Below, piece by piece: positions 29,338-36,650 of a stretch of 64,000 nucleotides of DNA. Source of the stretch: G965230065 sp965230065 (lineage in GTDB: Bacteria; Bacteroidota; Bacteroidia; Cytophagales; Cyclobacteriaceae); the NCBI GenBank assembly GCA_965230065.1, contig OZ245942.1, forward strand, positions 7,006,001-7,070,000. Reading direction: 5' to 3'. Below the pieces are notes generated by a model that was given only the letters and a program-made list of their open reading frames with translations, did no database searches and had not been told where the DNA came from. Positions within the stretch are counted from its first letter, which is position 1. Each line of letters starts with the position of its first letter. The translations under genes were made by a program, and so were the position numbers.

Positions 29338-29387
29338 ATACCCCAACAGGAGCAAAGATGTTTTGTGAATGTTGGGGTATTTTTATT
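29338..29387 (+). terminator. Strong intrinsic terminator
   Basis: ATACCCCAACA (29338-29348) pairs perfectly with TGTTGGGGTAT (29370-29380), followed by TTTTATT. It ends the Gfo/Idh/MocA transcript and reaches the stop of the convergent HepT gene at 29383. Confidence 0.88.
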
Positions 29388-29733
29388 GTCCTTCTTGTAT
29401 CAGCCTTTCAACTTCCACCTTTAATTTTGGAAGATGGCTTACAATAATTGCCCAAATGTTTTCATCTGATATATTATCATAGGCGTGAATCACCTGGTTT
29501 CTTAGTCCAACGATGGCTTTGGCATCTGAAATTAACTCACTAAAAGAGCTATCGCTTTTTAGGATTCTATTTACAGCTTCTCCGATTATTTCTAAATCCC
29601 TTTCGACTGCTCTTTTTAGCATAATGTTTTGCTTATACTCAAAAAAGTTCTTTTCTGTGCCTTCGAAATAAGATTCTATTTCTGAGATTGCAAATTTTAT
29701 ATCGTAGAGCCATTTTAAAATCCGCTCATCCAT
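29383..29733 (-). CDS. hepT: HepT-like toxin (DUF86 family)
   Basis: 116 residues, all-helical pattern, with the HEPN active-site motif Rx4HxY in RNQVIHAYDNI (about 78-88). HepT proteins are HEPN-type RNase toxins neutralised by an adjacent MntA nucleotidyltransferase that AMPylates the tyrosine of this motif. The start overlaps the antitoxin gene's end by 8 bp (MntA upstream, HepT downstream), the usual coupled layout of type VII systems. It lies at the edge of the AT-rich accessory island. Confidence 0.9.
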   Translation of the reverse strand: MDERILKWLYDIKFAISEIESYFEGTEKNFFEYKQNIMLKRAVERDLEIIGEAVNRILKSDSSFSELISDAKAIVGLRNQVIHAYDNISDENIWAIIVSHLPKLKVEVERLIQEGQ

Positions 29734-30025
29734 AAATCAGCTCTTTATTTTTGTTTATAGACTTAATCAAAACAGGATTTTTTAAAGTTTGTTCTTCTAC
29801 CAGGTCTATTTCCCTATTGTATAAGTTTTTTAAACTTTCTTTGAATGCCATATAGTTCTCAAAATATTTAGACACATCAAATTTTTTGAACTTTACTAAG
29901 AAATCAATATCACTTTCTGGTGAAAAATTATCGTTTGTAGCAGACCCAAAAAGGTATAATTTCTCCACATTATGTTTTCTACACAATTTCCTTATTTGTT
30001 GGATATATTGATTCGTTACTCTCAT
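29726..30025 (-). CDS. mntA: MntA-like minimal nucleotidyltransferase antitoxin
   Basis: 99 residues. Nucleotidyltransferase signature GSx10DxD in LFGSATNDNFSPESDIDFLV, plus the later acidic residue in REIDLVEE, completes the catalytic triad. MntA antitoxins AMPylate HepT. Short, AT-rich, first gene of the pair; no separate promoter can be assigned. Confidence 0.9.
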   Translation of the reverse strand: MRVTNQYIQQIRKLCRKHNVEKLYLFGSATNDNFSPESDIDFLVKFKKFDVSKYFENYMAFKESLKNLYNREIDLVEEQTLKNPVLIKSINKNKELIYG

Positions 30026-30266
30026 GATTTAAAGATACTAAAAATCCAATACACTGATTAACAAAAAGAGCTTTGTTAATTCGGTTATATGTACTGTGTG
30101 CCACAGTCCAGGGAAGTGGAAAGTTATTTTACAATTCTCTACTTTTAAATAGTTGCGCCTATTGGGAAGGGGAGACTCCAAGGAAACCATAATATAAGGT
30201 TAGAAGCCCAATAAGTGGCAAATCCAAAAATTATTATATATAAAATCCATTTTTTCATTTGATTTA

Positions 30267-30647
30267 TTAAATTTTCCAGAAAGGCATATATTCAGTCCAA
30301 CCAAAAAAAGTTGAAAAAAAGATATGAATTAATGGTGCTGATAAGAAACTTAAGAATAAGTATAAAATTGTTTTTTTTAACTTCATTTTTAATACAAAAG
30401 GAGGTAACAGTACATTCATTAACATTGGTATGGGATAATATATCCACCATTTAAACCCCCAATTCGCACCATACTTTCCAAATAACATTCCACCCACTAC
30501 TACGATTAGAGAGAGCACTATTATAATATATTTCTTTTCAGTAAATTCTTGTTTTCCAAGAACAATTCTAATAACAATGAAAAACAATATAAATGAAACA
30601 AAAATCATTATTGGAAAATGCCAACTTATACTTATATTTTCTTCCAT
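30267..30647 (-). CDS. Small four-helix membrane protein (cassette gene)
   Basis: 126 residues with about four hydrophobic segments (IMIFVSFILFFIVIRIVL, YIIIVLSLIVVVGGMLF, the PIPMLMNVLLPPFVLK stretch, and ILYLFLSFLSAPLIHIFF). I recognise no family. Its ATG (30647) lies about 35 bp inside the GTTGG core of the attC-like site at 30675-30810, as expected for a cassette gene read on the minus strand. The far end of this cassette is degenerate: only a weak complement (GTGGCAAATC near 30215) is present. Confidence 0.65.
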   Translation of the reverse strand: MEENISISWHFPIMIFVSFILFFIVIRIVLGKQEFTEKKYIIIVLSLIVVVGGMLFGKYGANWGFKWWIYYPIPMLMNVLLPPFVLKMKLKKTILYLFLSFLSAPLIHIFFSTFFGWTEYMPFWKI

Positions 30648-30674
30648 TCAACTGTATTCTCTGTTCGTTTTAAA

Positions 30675-30810
30675 TGAATGCCAACGGCCTGCATATACCT
30701 TGTGGTGGCTTTCGAGGCACTTTCCTGTCCATCTGAATCAACCTTAGATAAGCGCTGAAAACAACAAATTATCGTCTAACCCGTCATAAGTTATATGCAT
30801 TGTTGTGGTG
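30675..30810 (-). repeat. attC-like site 1
   Basis: Plus-strand reading: CCAAC-GGCC-TGCATATA (30681-30697) ... TATATGCA-TT-GTTG (30792-30805). The 8 bp inner stems pair perfectly; the spacer next to AAC is 4 bases and the one next to GTT is 2. On the gene-sense (minus) strand this is AAC-AA-stem...stem-GGCC-GTTGG, the attC polarity. It contains a long variable loop. Confidence 0.7.
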
Positions 30811-30816
30811 TCGTTT

Positions 30817-31356
30817 TCATTTTATTTTCCTGTTTTTCAGAATCGCTAAAGTTAGTATGTATATCAATACAATAGTGAATGGTATCGCTATAAATCGATG
30901 ATCTGGCAAAAGATACCAAAGTGCCAGTACTGAAACAGTTCTGGTCATGGTGTGAAAAACTCCAACCCAATGTTTAATGATCCATGCAAATGGTAACCAC
31001 ATCAACCCTGTCAGGATACCTACTGTCATAGGAAGAGAAGAGTAGTCAACCATAAAAAAAGGAATTGCAATTGAATATACTAAAATTGCTTGCCCAACAG
31101 TAAATAGAAATAGTGTATCAAATTCGTTTTTGGGTTTATTCTTGTCTAAGAAGTTTTCACCTGTAAATTTTGAAAGGAATAACCCTAAGTAAACAATACT
31201 CCCGGTTCCAATGAAAATGGCCCATACTGCAACAGTTTTGGAGAAAAAAATTCCTATTATTCCAATTATTGTCCAAACTATTAAACCAGCCAATGGCGTG
31301 GCAAGGAATTTTCGGTTGGTAAATTCAATTCTCTGTTCATCGAGAGTTTTATTCAT
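30817..31356 (-). CDS. Multi-pass membrane protein, possibly DUF7010-like (cassette gene)
   Basis: 179 residues. A short charged N-terminus (DEQRIEFTNRKFLATPLAGLI) is followed by five or six hydrophobic segments. The N-terminal pattern recalls the DUF7010 family, whose function is unknown; I hold this loosely. The cassette ends are complementary: GTTGTGGTG at 30802-30810 and CACCACAAC at 31385-31393 (9 of 9). Start ATG about 35 bp after the core; stop 6 bp from the downstream attC. Confidence 0.7.
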   Translation of the reverse strand: MNKTLDEQRIEFTNRKFLATPLAGLIVWTIIGIIGIFFSKTVAVWAIFIGTGSIVYLGLFLSKFTGENFLDKNKPKNEFDTLFLFTVGQAILVYSIAIPFFMVDYSSLPMTVGILTGLMWLPFAWIIKHWVGVFHTMTRTVSVLALWYLLPDHRFIAIPFTIVLIYILTLAILKNRKIK

Positions 31357-31384
31357 CCTTTTAATATAAAGGTTTTAGTAAATG

Positions 31385-31456
31385 CACCACAACGACCAAT
31401 GTAGCGGCTGGCGAAGGCTTTAGCCGAAGCGATAGCCGATACATATTGTTAGGGTC
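31385..31456 (-). repeat. attC-like site 2
   Basis: Plus strand: CACCACAAC-GACCA-ATGTAGCGGCT (31385-31409) ... AGCCGATACAT-ATT-GTTAGGGTC (31434-31456). The stem matches 10 of 11; spacers are 5 and 3. About 72 bp, compact. Its GTTAG core supplies the stop codon of the gene at 31449. Confidence 0.78.
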
Positions 31457-31883
31457 TGGCATTTCTTTTAATTCTTAGCACGGTATCTAAACCTTTCATC
31501 AAAGCTATGGAAGCATATCCTGTTTCCATTTGAAAATCGTATTTCTCCCCATATAAATCCGTGACCATGAATTTTGATAATCTTGGCTCTTCAGCAGGCC
31601 TGCCTTTAAAATTACCATATACTACATCATCAATTTGATCAATATTTAGATTAACGATTTTCTGATTTTGGATTTCAATTATTCTTTGAGTAGTTACTAT
31701 CGTTACTGCATCTTCACCTTTGATTTCCAATATGGATAATTCTTCTGAGAGTAAGTGTTTTTCTATTTCACCTTTTTCATTTGCCTCTTTCACAATCCTA
31801 GTGAAAATCCAATTGTTCTCATTCATTACGGAACGACTAATTGCAGCTAAGGCAATATTTCTTATGGATTTATCGGTTTTCAT
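31449..31883 (-). CDS. Unrecognised cytoplasmic protein, PH-like (cassette gene)
   Basis: 144 residues, no signal or membrane segment. The central part (AVTIVTTQRIIEIQNQKIVNL followed by the DQIDDVVYG stretch) has the strand pattern of bacterial PH-like domains, a weak inference. The TAA stop is formed by the attC core itself (CCC-TAA-C), and the ATG is only about 15 bp after the upstream core. Cassette ends: GTTAGGGTCTGGC (31448-31460) against GCTAGACCCTAAC (31888-31900), 12 of 13 complementary. Confidence 0.65.
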   Translation of the reverse strand: MKTDKSIRNIALAAISRSVMNENNWIFTRIVKEANEKGEIEKHLLSEELSILEIKGEDAVTIVTTQRIIEIQNQKIVNLNIDQIDDVVYGNFKGRPAEEPRLSKFMVTDLYGEKYDFQMETGYASIALMKGLDTVLRIKRNARP

Positions 31884-31887
31884 TTTT

Positions 31888-32031
31888 GCTAGACCCTAAC
31901 GCCTAGGGCAGGCAGCGTGGCGACTTTGGCGCAGCTTTCGTCGGTGTTGGCATATTAGCTACTTGTTTACATCAATGTTGCTGTTCGCAGATCAACCAGC
32001 CATGCTGCTTGCCTTGTGTTAGGGGCAGTCT
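31888..32031 (-). repeat. attC-like site 3
   Basis: Plus strand: GACCCTAAC-GCCTAG-GGCAGGCAGCGTGGC (31892-31921) ... GCCATGCTGCTTGCC-TTGT-GTTAGGGGC (31999-32026). The stem matches 13 of 15; spacers are 6 and 4. About 135-145 bp, comparable in size to long attC sites of the Vibrio type. Confidence 0.8.
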
Positions 32032-32038
32032 TCATTTA

Positions 32039-32527
32039 TTAAAACAGTGGAATGCCTAATTCTCCACTTGAATTCTCTATTAAGAATTTTGGAAGTTCTT
32101 TAGAATTCCTTTCAAAAAAAAGAGTCAAGGCTTTTTCTACAGCTTCTTCAGTGAATCCTTCCCTTAAAATTTCTACCCAATCTTCATTAACTTTATATGA
32201 ATGATAAATGGCAAAATCTACTTTGTTGTTAGATGAAATTGAAAGAGCAGTAATTCCAAAATCATAATCATTCAAATGATCTTTAATTCCAATAGTCGGA
32301 TTTGATTTGACGTCGGGAGAGTCCATTTTATTTAATTGATCTTTCCAAGGAAAATTTCTAAACTCATTAATAATGTTTTTCAAGTCTGTTTCTCCGTGAT
32401 CATCTACCTGATCGTGATCATAATTATACATCTGAAAATTATAAGTGAATTTATCAACTGACCGATGGCTAGATTCACAGCTACAGAAAATTAATTGTAG
32501 TAAAACTATTATCAATACATTTTTCAT
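32039..32527 (-). CDS. Small lipoprotein of unknown function (cassette gene)
   Basis: 162 residues. Lipobox-type signal MKNVLIIVLLQLIFCSC (Cys at 15 or 17), then a soluble acidic domain (NYDHDQVDDHGETDLKN; EDWVEILREGFTEEAVEKAL). No family recognised. Cassette ends: GTTAGGGGCAGTCT (32018-32031) against AGATTGCCCCTAAC (32535-32548), 13 of 14 complementary. The ATG lies 21 bp after the upstream core. Confidence 0.72.
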   Translation of the reverse strand: MKNVLIIVLLQLIFCSCESSHRSVDKFTYNFQMYNYDHDQVDDHGETDLKNIINEFRNFPWKDQLNKMDSPDVKSNPTIGIKDHLNDYDFGITALSISSNNKVDFAIYHSYKVNEDWVEILREGFTEEAVEKALTLFFERNSKELPKFLIENSSGELGIPLF

Positions 32528-32534
32528 TTTATTC

Positions 32535-32668
32535 AGATTGCCCCTAACGAGTGTATAGACGCATTGCGTCTATTTCCGTTATAGCAGTTTCCTGTTTGCG
32601 CTGTTTTCTGTGATCAAAGGCCGCAAGGTATCAGAAAAACTGCTATACATGTTTGTGTAAATTTACGG
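32535..32668 (-). repeat. attC-like site 4
   Basis: Plus strand: TGCCCCTAAC-GAGT-GTATAG (32539-32558) ... CTATAC-AT-GTTTG (32643-32655). Spacers are 4 and 2. The inner stem continues as ATAGCAGTTT / AAACTGCTAT after a short internal hairpin (GACGCATTGCGTC). The GTT side is degenerate (GTTTG), and no clear partner core follows it. Confidence 0.6.
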
Positions 32669-32766
32669 TTTTATTGCAAATAATTAGCCAATATGCTTTG
32701 TACGGGTGTTTTTTTACCCTTGGGCATATAGGCATGCGTACAAGTTAATAAAAAAATACTGCCTAC

Positions 32767-32810
32767 CCGTATGTTAAACGTTTGTAAACGCTTATAAACA
32801 TTTACACACG
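32767..32810. repeat. Palindromic element, copy 1
   Basis: CCGTATGTTAAACGTTTG pairs imperfectly with TAAACATTTACACACG. It shares the words GTTTGTAAACG and TTTACACACG with a larger, better-preserved palindrome at 43239-43300. Function unknown. Confidence 0.6.
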
Positions 32811-32910
32811 AATAGCCAGGTAAACCTTTCCTGTGCTTCCACCCTTGTTTCATGCCTCACCCACCACCACAAATGATGTTTCAAAAGGTGATTTGATGCA
32901 TAGCGTGAAG

Positions 32911-33125
32911 CTGAACCATGGTTCAAATCATCGTATGATGTTTCCTGGCGTGATGCGCTACAGTTCAAACCGTGGTCTGGTATACAGTTTGGCATTGTAT
33001 TACAGTTCAAACCATGGTCTGATGTACTGTATGGTATCATTCTATGGTGGAATCCATGGTCTGGTGTACTGTTTGAAGCTACATCTATTACTCAAACCAT
33101 GGTCTGGTGTACTGTGTGGTGCTAA
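32911..33125. repeat. Degenerate tandem repeat, about 43 bp period, five copies
   Basis: Copies share CCATGGTCTGGTGTACTGT with variants near 32915, 32967, 33011, 33052 and 33096. The first copy contains the palindrome TGAACCATGGTTCA. Reading frames across it look repetitive but have no recognisable protein character, so I treat it as non-coding. Confidence 0.75.
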
Positions 33126-33337
33126 ACTACGCTACTGACCAGGTAACTTTATAGAGTTCAATTTGCCATTATTCCTGTTAGTGGCCTTTTTCAAGGCTTG
33201 CAGGGGCTATTATCCCATTATTTTTTTAACGTTATTATATCTTACCTGTGAAAGTGTAAAGCCAGATTTATATAATTAAAAATTTATTATGTATTAGTTT
33301 TATGGTCTTATTTTTTATTTATCATAATTTTTTCTAA

Positions 33338-33485
33338 ATGGTTAAACATACGATTGAGGCCAGGTTGTTGCAGGCACGCCTGCTGGCAAGGAATGTGGCC
33401 CCCCCCCCGAGTGAAACAACAAATGGAAAAATTTGGGTATACGGCTGTCCGTATGCAGGAATTGCCAGACCTGATAGCCCAGTGA
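33338..33485 (+). pseudogene. Gene fragment broken at a 10-C homopolymer
   Basis: From the ATG at 33338 one frame reads MVKHTIEARLLQARLLARNV up to a run of ten C (33399-33408). After it a different frame gives more protein-like sequence (VKQQMEKFGYTAVRMQE, then a stop at 33483). A frameshift in the C run would join them into a short helical protein of about 50 residues. The family is not recognised. It could also be chance, hence low confidence. Confidence 0.35.
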
Positions 33486-33773
33486 ATTGCTTTTGAGATA
33501 AGCACTCATACTACTATGTTATTGGAATCGGCATTGCTGGAACAAGAAATCAGTTGAATTGTTATCACTATACTTCCAATTTTATTCAATTTGGCTATTT
33601 CAAATGTTCGTTAAGGCACTTGGTTTACAAAGTTAAAGTCACATGCTTTACACTATAATTGTACTCAGCCTTATTGATACTTGTTCGATCGTTCCAGCCC
33701 CCTCGAAACCATCTGTTATTATAAAATAAGGTAAATTTATCCTGTATTTATGGCTTACTTCAGTTTCTTTGTC

Positions 33774-33845
33774 TTATGGAGAGGTTTTTTGAGAAAAAGC
33801 ACTAAGTGTATATAGAAATAAAAGAATTGTAAATAGATTCTTCAT
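33774..33845 (-). pseudogene. Truncated secreted-protein gene (signal peptide remnant)
   Basis: ATG at 33845 opens a 23-codon frame beginning MKNLFTILLFLYTLSAFSQ and ending at TAA (33774-33776). That is a complete signal peptide with an SAFSQ cleavage site but almost no mature protein. It probably is the 5' end of a deleted exported-protein gene. Confidence 0.5.
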
Positions 33846-33865
33846 GATACTAATATTTTTTTAGT

Positions 33866-33911
33866 GCTGCTTTCTACAAAGTGCCTCCCGTTATTATTAG
33901 TTTCTAAAGCA
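33866..33911. repeat. Direct repeat flanking the OMP gene, copy 1
   Basis: The stretch with CTACAAAGTGCCTCCCGTTA (from about 33877) resembles CTACAAAGCACTTCCCATTA near 34527-34546. The two copies bracket the barrel-protein gene at 33917-34501. The local flanks (CTGCTTT ... AAAGCAG) can pair. It may be a degenerate cassette boundary. Confidence 0.45.
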
Positions 33912-33916
33912 GAGAA

Positions 33917-34501
33917 TCATTTTTGGTTATGCTGAAATCTATACCCTATTCGCAAGTGCATATTTAATTCAAACTCACTTTTGTCATCTGAATAACCCGC
34001 ACGTTCAGCAAATGTGTAACTATATCCTGCACCAATACCTGCTTCAAAATTAAAATGCTTCCCTATATTTCTTCTAATTCCCCAAGTGGGTATAATAGAA
34101 AAATCACTTACTACAGGAGCATCGTCAGTATTGAACAGGACAAACCAATCTGGATGAAAGCCCATTTTTAAAGCAATAAAATTCCCACTATTTCCATCAG
34201 TTCTTTTTGAATTCTCTGATCGTTTTTTGAGGTTGTAATAGAATCTTGGCTCAACAACTATAACTGGTGTCATCAGAAATGGAGAATCGTAATCATCATA
34301 ATAAGTAGTTTCCCAAATACCAAAATCAAAACCAACCTCTGTTCTTAGTGCTATGGTATTTGATAGTTTTGCTTCATTATATGCCCAGATTCCTAAAACT
34401 CCAGTTTGTAATCCGAATGTTGATTTTTCCACACTTGTGTTTTGAGATTTGGCTATTAAAGTGAGTCCGCACAAAGTCAAGATTAATAATGTTTTTTTCA
34501 T
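33917..34501 (-). CDS. Outer-membrane beta-barrel protein
   Basis: 194 residues from the ATG at 34501 (MKKTLLILTLCGLTLIAKSQ signal peptide). An in-frame extension to 34537 adds 12 residues ahead of the signal and is unlikely. The mature part shows alternating amphipathic strands ending in an aromatic-rich strand (MHLRIGYRFQHNQK), typical of small Bacteroidota OMP barrels; several such barrels are of unknown function. It is flanked by two copies of a short direct repeat, so it may be a separately mobile unit. Confidence 0.75.
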   Translation of the reverse strand: MKKTLLILTLCGLTLIAKSQNTSVEKSTFGLQTGVLGIWAYNEAKLSNTIALRTEVGFDFGIWETTYYDDYDSPFLMTPVIVVEPRFYYNLKKRSENSKRTDGNSGNFIALKMGFHPDWFVLFNTDDAPVVSDFSIIPTWGIRRNIGKHFNFEAGIGAGYSYTFAERAGYSDDKSEFELNMHLRIGYRFQHNQK

Positions 34502-34707
34502 AATTTTTGTTTTAAAATTCCGATTGCTACAAAGCACTTCCCATTATCGTTCGTTTATTTAGTAAATGGAAAAGGAATCATTATCCAATGACTATTTACT
34601 CTGCTTTATCATATTGATAATGCAAAGATGGAGTGGAAAGGAAGGTGAATCGTCCTGAAATGTAATTCAGGACTTAATTGTGAGATTTGGGACTTTTTTA
34701 AACAGGC

Positions 34708-36513
34708 TTAAATTTGGTTAGACCTCAACCAGGCTTTAGGTGTCATCCCTTCGGTTTTTTTAAAGTAGGTATTGAATACTGATTTAGAATTAAATCCGCT
34801 TTCATAAGCTAGCGCTAAAAGGGTAAAGTGGTTATTAGCAGGATTTAGGGCATTCTCTTTGAAGTTCTCCAGACGAAATCTATTGATGTATTCATTGAAG
34901 TTTTGGCCAATTTGTTCATTCAGCAACCAGGAAAGCTGGTTACTGCTAATAGTCAAGTTTTCGGCTAGTGCGCGTAAAGTTAAAGATGGGTTTTGAAACC
35001 ACTTTTCTTCCTGCATTCCTTTTTCTAAAATGTCTAATGCAATGTTGATTTCAGTAACTGACATTAATGCCTTGGGAGGGTCAATTTGTATTTGTTTTTC
35101 GGGATTAGGTGGCAATAGTTCTACTCGGAAAGCAGCTTGTACTAAATCCTGAAATCGCTTATGCCGGTGTAAAGGTTTAAGCAGCGGAATATTCATAAAG
35201 TTTATGATTTGACCGGTACGCATCCTGATGTTTTCTTCCAAAAAGTCCAATGCCATTTCGTGTTTGTCCAAATAGACCAACAAAAAAAGTTGCCAGGGAA
35301 AAAGCGTTCCTCCAGAATCTTCTTTTATCATTAAGCTAACCCTGCTGATATCAACATCGATGTTCTCTTCTGGATTGACCAATTTGTACAATACTCTGCA
35401 TTCTTCTGGTCTCTCGACCAAAGGGGTTTGAACTAAGAAGTCATTTAGTTTTTCGTAATCTTTCGTAAGAATTAGGCAAAGTTGTTTTAATGCGATAGAA
35501 TGTGTGAAATCTGGATTTATGCTCAAAGAGGTCTCTATACTTTCTAAAGCTTTCGTGTAGTCCTCGTTTAAATAATGAATATTTGCTTTGGTAAAATAAT
35601 GATTCGGAGACAAAGGATTTATTCTTAAGATATTATCAGTATGCCAGTGCGCTTTTTCGAAATAACCTACTGCTGTATACAATTCGCATAAACCTTCTTC
35701 TGCTTCTGTATAGGATGGATTAAGTTCTATTGATTTTTGAAAAAATTTATGCCCCTTGATAAAACCCCATTGACCCCAAAAGGACAATGTCGCTTTACTA
35801 AAATACCCTACATAGGATTGTTTGACCAGATTAAAACCTTTGCTGAGATTCTCTTCTGACATCTGTAATAAGCCTTTATTATTTCCCCAGGATCCGGCCA
35901 TGGCATAACAATAAGCCAAACCAAAGTAAGGCAAAGCAAATGAGGGGTCTATCGCTATACATTGTTCATAGAGTTCTATTGCATTTGCGATTCCTTGTCC
36001 GTCCCACATTAAATGATGGTAGCGACCTTTAAGATAAAGGTTGTAGGCCTCGATATTTTGTGTAGGCGATTCAACTAGATGTTCCTGAATATTGAGATGA
36101 CCAAAATTTTCTCGAATCCGATCAGCAATCTGTAAACTTATTTCATCTTGTACTGCAAATATGTCTTCCAACTCCCGATCATAGTTATTTGACCAAAAGT
36201 GAGTGCCATCATTAGTACTGATTAACTGTGCTGTAATACGAACCTTGTTATTGACTTTCCGGACACTCCCTTCCAAAACAGTACTTACTCCTAATTGATT
36301 ACCAATTGTTCGTACATCTATATTTTTATTCTTAAATGCAAAAGAGGATGTGCGTGCAATGACTTTCAAGCCTTTCACAATGGTTAGTGCGTTGATGATT
36401 TCTTCAGTAATGCCATCGCTGAAGTATTCGTTCTCAGGGTCGGCACTCATATTAACAAAAGGAAGAACTACAATAGACTTATTGGATGATGATATGGGTA
36501 GAAGGTTGCTCAT
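34708..36513 (-). CDS. TolB-like/TPR sensor with C-terminal AraC-type HTH
   Basis: 601 residues. The N-terminal domain (about 12-145: VVLPFVNMSADPENEYFSDG, VLEGSVRKVNNKVRITAQL) is of the TolB/FlgO-like type often found attached to adenylate cyclases and HTH proteins. A TPR region follows (about 180-330; IELYEQCIAIDPSFALPYFGLA), and an AraC-type HTH ends the protein (about 509-601; LALAYESGFNSKSVFNTYFKK). No membrane segment, so cytoplasmic. Domain order is the reverse of the regulator at 50819. It ends 195 bp before the OMP gene, which it may regulate (inference); the attC-like site at 36576 lies just upstream. Confidence 0.85.
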   Translation of the reverse strand: MSNLLPISSSNKSIVVLPFVNMSADPENEYFSDGITEEIINALTIVKGLKVIARTSSFAFKNKNIDVRTIGNQLGVSTVLEGSVRKVNNKVRITAQLISTNDGTHFWSNNYDRELEDIFAVQDEISLQIADRIRENFGHLNIQEHLVESPTQNIEAYNLYLKGRYHHLMWDGQGIANAIELYEQCIAIDPSFALPYFGLAYCYAMAGSWGNNKGLLQMSEENLSKGFNLVKQSYVGYFSKATLSFWGQWGFIKGHKFFQKSIELNPSYTEAEEGLCELYTAVGYFEKAHWHTDNILRINPLSPNHYFTKANIHYLNEDYTKALESIETSLSINPDFTHSIALKQLCLILTKDYEKLNDFLVQTPLVERPEECRVLYKLVNPEENIDVDISRVSLMIKEDSGGTLFPWQLFLLVYLDKHEMALDFLEENIRMRTGQIINFMNIPLLKPLHRHKRFQDLVQAAFRVELLPPNPEKQIQIDPPKALMSVTEINIALDILEKGMQEEKWFQNPSLTLRALAENLTISSNQLSWLLNEQIGQNFNEYINRFRLENFKENALNPANNHFTLLALAYESGFNSKSVFNTYFKKTEGMTPKAWLRSNQI

Positions 36514-36575
36514 TTTCTACGATACTTTATCAGGGCTTCTACGAACTGACATTGAATTTTCAATGATTTTTCTTT

Positions 36576-36647
36576 TAATTGGCTACAACGGTTTGGCTAT
36601 GCGCAGTGTCCCGAAGGGCATTGCGTATAGGTGTTGTTGTTAGCTAC
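36576..36647 (-). repeat. attC-like site 5
   Basis: Plus strand: GGCTACAAC-GGTTTGG-CTATGCGCA (36581-36605) ... TGCGTATAG-GTGTT-GTTAGCTAC (36621-36647). The stem matches 8 of 9; spacers are 7 and 5. It separates the AraC/TPR gene from the cyclase gene. Outer arms also pair (ACAAC/GTTGT). Confidence 0.78.
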
Positions 36648-36650
36648 AGT

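Larger units (their letters stand above)
32528..33916. other. 1.4 kb stretch without an intact gene
   Basis: It holds an attC-like site (32535-32668), a palindromic element (32767-32810), a 43 bp-period tandem repeat (32911-33125), a broken gene fragment with a 10-C run (33338-33485), a signal-peptide remnant (33774-33845) and a copy of a short direct repeat (33866-33911). It reads as decayed cassette DNA. Confidence 0.6.

Noticed and set aside
30026..30266. A further attC-like site between mntA and the first cassette gene
   Set aside because: Only weak fragments (GTTAATTCGGTTATATG; ATAATATAAGGTTAG) are present. The pairing is too poor to call.
32911..33125. CRISPR array
   Set aside because: Repeats are diverged, spacers are not distinct from repeats, and no cas gene is near.
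32792..33138. Coding frames on both strands across the 43 bp repeat (His/Ser/Asn-rich or Met/Tyr-rich)
   Set aside because: The frames simply translate the tandem repeat; no conserved protein features and no start context.
34708..36647. The AraC/TPR gene as a clean single-gene cassette
   Set aside because: Its right border is attC-like site 5, but the complementary end expected on its left (GTTGTAGCC) is not found before the OMP gene, so its cassette status is unproven.
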